Source: Betaproteobacteria bacterium
Lineage (GTDB): Bacteria; Pseudomonadota; Gammaproteobacteria; Burkholderiales; SG8-39
Length of the DNA: 40,270 nucleotides
Reading direction: 5' to 3'
NCBI GenBank assembly: GCA_009693435.1
Contig: SHXF01000039.1
Span: forward strand, 1 to 40,270
Shown: positions 40,191-40,270 of the stretch, one piece after another
Numbering within the stretch: position 1 is the first letter of the stretch
Layout: every line of letters starts with the position of its first letter
The notes under the pieces: model-generated
Databases searched by the model: none
What the model was told of the DNA's origin: nothing
Seen by the model: the letters and a program-made list of their open reading frames with translations, nothing else
Translations under genes and position numbers: made by a program

Positions 40191-40270
40191 GTGGAAAGCC
40201 AGAATCAGATCAAACGCACCCTGTCCAAGCAGGGCTCGATAGAGATTATCCGCCGACTTTTGAGTCATGA
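40191..40270 (+). CDS. Start of an unidentified gene (right-truncated)
   Basis: GTG 40191 opens a frame to the window edge reading VESQNQIKRTLSKQGSIEII then RRLLSHE. The mixed polar helix pattern resembles the N terminus of a DNA-associated protein, possibly transposase-like, but 26 residues are too few to assign. The start codon is uncertain because no clear ribosome site is seen. Confidence 0.4.
   Translation, partial: MESQNQIKRTLSKQGSIEIIRRLLSH

Noticed and set aside
39648..40268. Minus-strand frame at the right edge beginning MTQKSADNLYRALLGQG
   Set aside because: It is antisense to the integrase domain and to the better-looking plus frame at 40191; a short real N terminus cannot be fully excluded.

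Overview
The window is high-GC DNA whose gene content points to a betaproteobacterium, probably a Burkholderiales-type soil or groundwater organism. The main sign is repeated Bug/TctC-family periplasmic solute receptors: four intact and one broken by a stop codon, a family greatly expanded in Bordetella, Cupriavidus and relatives. Small-acid catabolic genes, a QseBC/TctDE-like two-component pair beside a DegP-type protease, and dispersed hairpin repeats agree with this. No rRNA or tRNA was recognised, so the placement rests on protein families alone.

Layout: 1-4.7 kb holds the end of a glycosyltransferase carrying an in-frame minisatellite, a PaaK-like adenylate-forming ligase, a nucleotidyltransferase-fold gene behind a double palindrome, and an MFS transporter. 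4.7-9.1 kb is a catabolic operon (Bug receptor, MaoC-like hydratase, family III CoA-transferase) split by a higBA toxin-antitoxin pair with its own promoter/operator. 9.1-12.6 kb holds a 902-residue protein (receiver, coiled coil, unknown domain, metallo-beta-lactamase, two cyclic-nucleotide-binding-like domains) between eroded remnants of a response regulator and a histidine kinase. 12.7-22.2 kb holds a deacetylase-type amidohydrolase with a C-terminal extension, a VOC protein, a Bug receptor, and a leftward cluster (4,5-dihydroxyphthalate-decarboxylase-like protein, polysaccharide deacetylase, maleate-isomerase-like protein, broken Bug receptor, cupin) divergent from another Bug receptor.

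22.4-26.2 kb is a toxin-antitoxin-rich stretch: vapBC, a PIN protein overlapping an unknown 162-residue gene, an unknown 247-residue protein, and a TacAT-like acetyltransferase pair. 26.2-31.3 kb carries a histidine kinase and response regulator separated by an 11-bp tandem array, a periplasmic DegP/DegQ protease, and an FAD monooxygenase. 31.4-31.8 kb is a scar: an ABC receptor start truncated beside an IS91-like transposase tail. 31.8-34.7 kb pairs a PhnD-like periplasmic binding protein with a membrane hybrid histidine kinase. 35.2-38.8 kb is an overlapping operon of a Bug receptor, both halves of a UxaA/SuyAB-type lyase and an Ldh2-type dehydrogenase. The right end has an ABC receptor pseudogene, a LexA-type box, a truncated integron-like integrase and the start of one more gene.

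Two themes run through the window. One is uptake and breakdown of small organic acids, with receptors next to their enzymes but no TctA/TctB membrane subunits in view. The other is genome plasticity: at least eight short tandem arrays with different units (11, 13, 14, 15, 18 and 42 bp), three dispersed hairpin repeat families, several deletion pseudogenes and four or five toxin-type loci.
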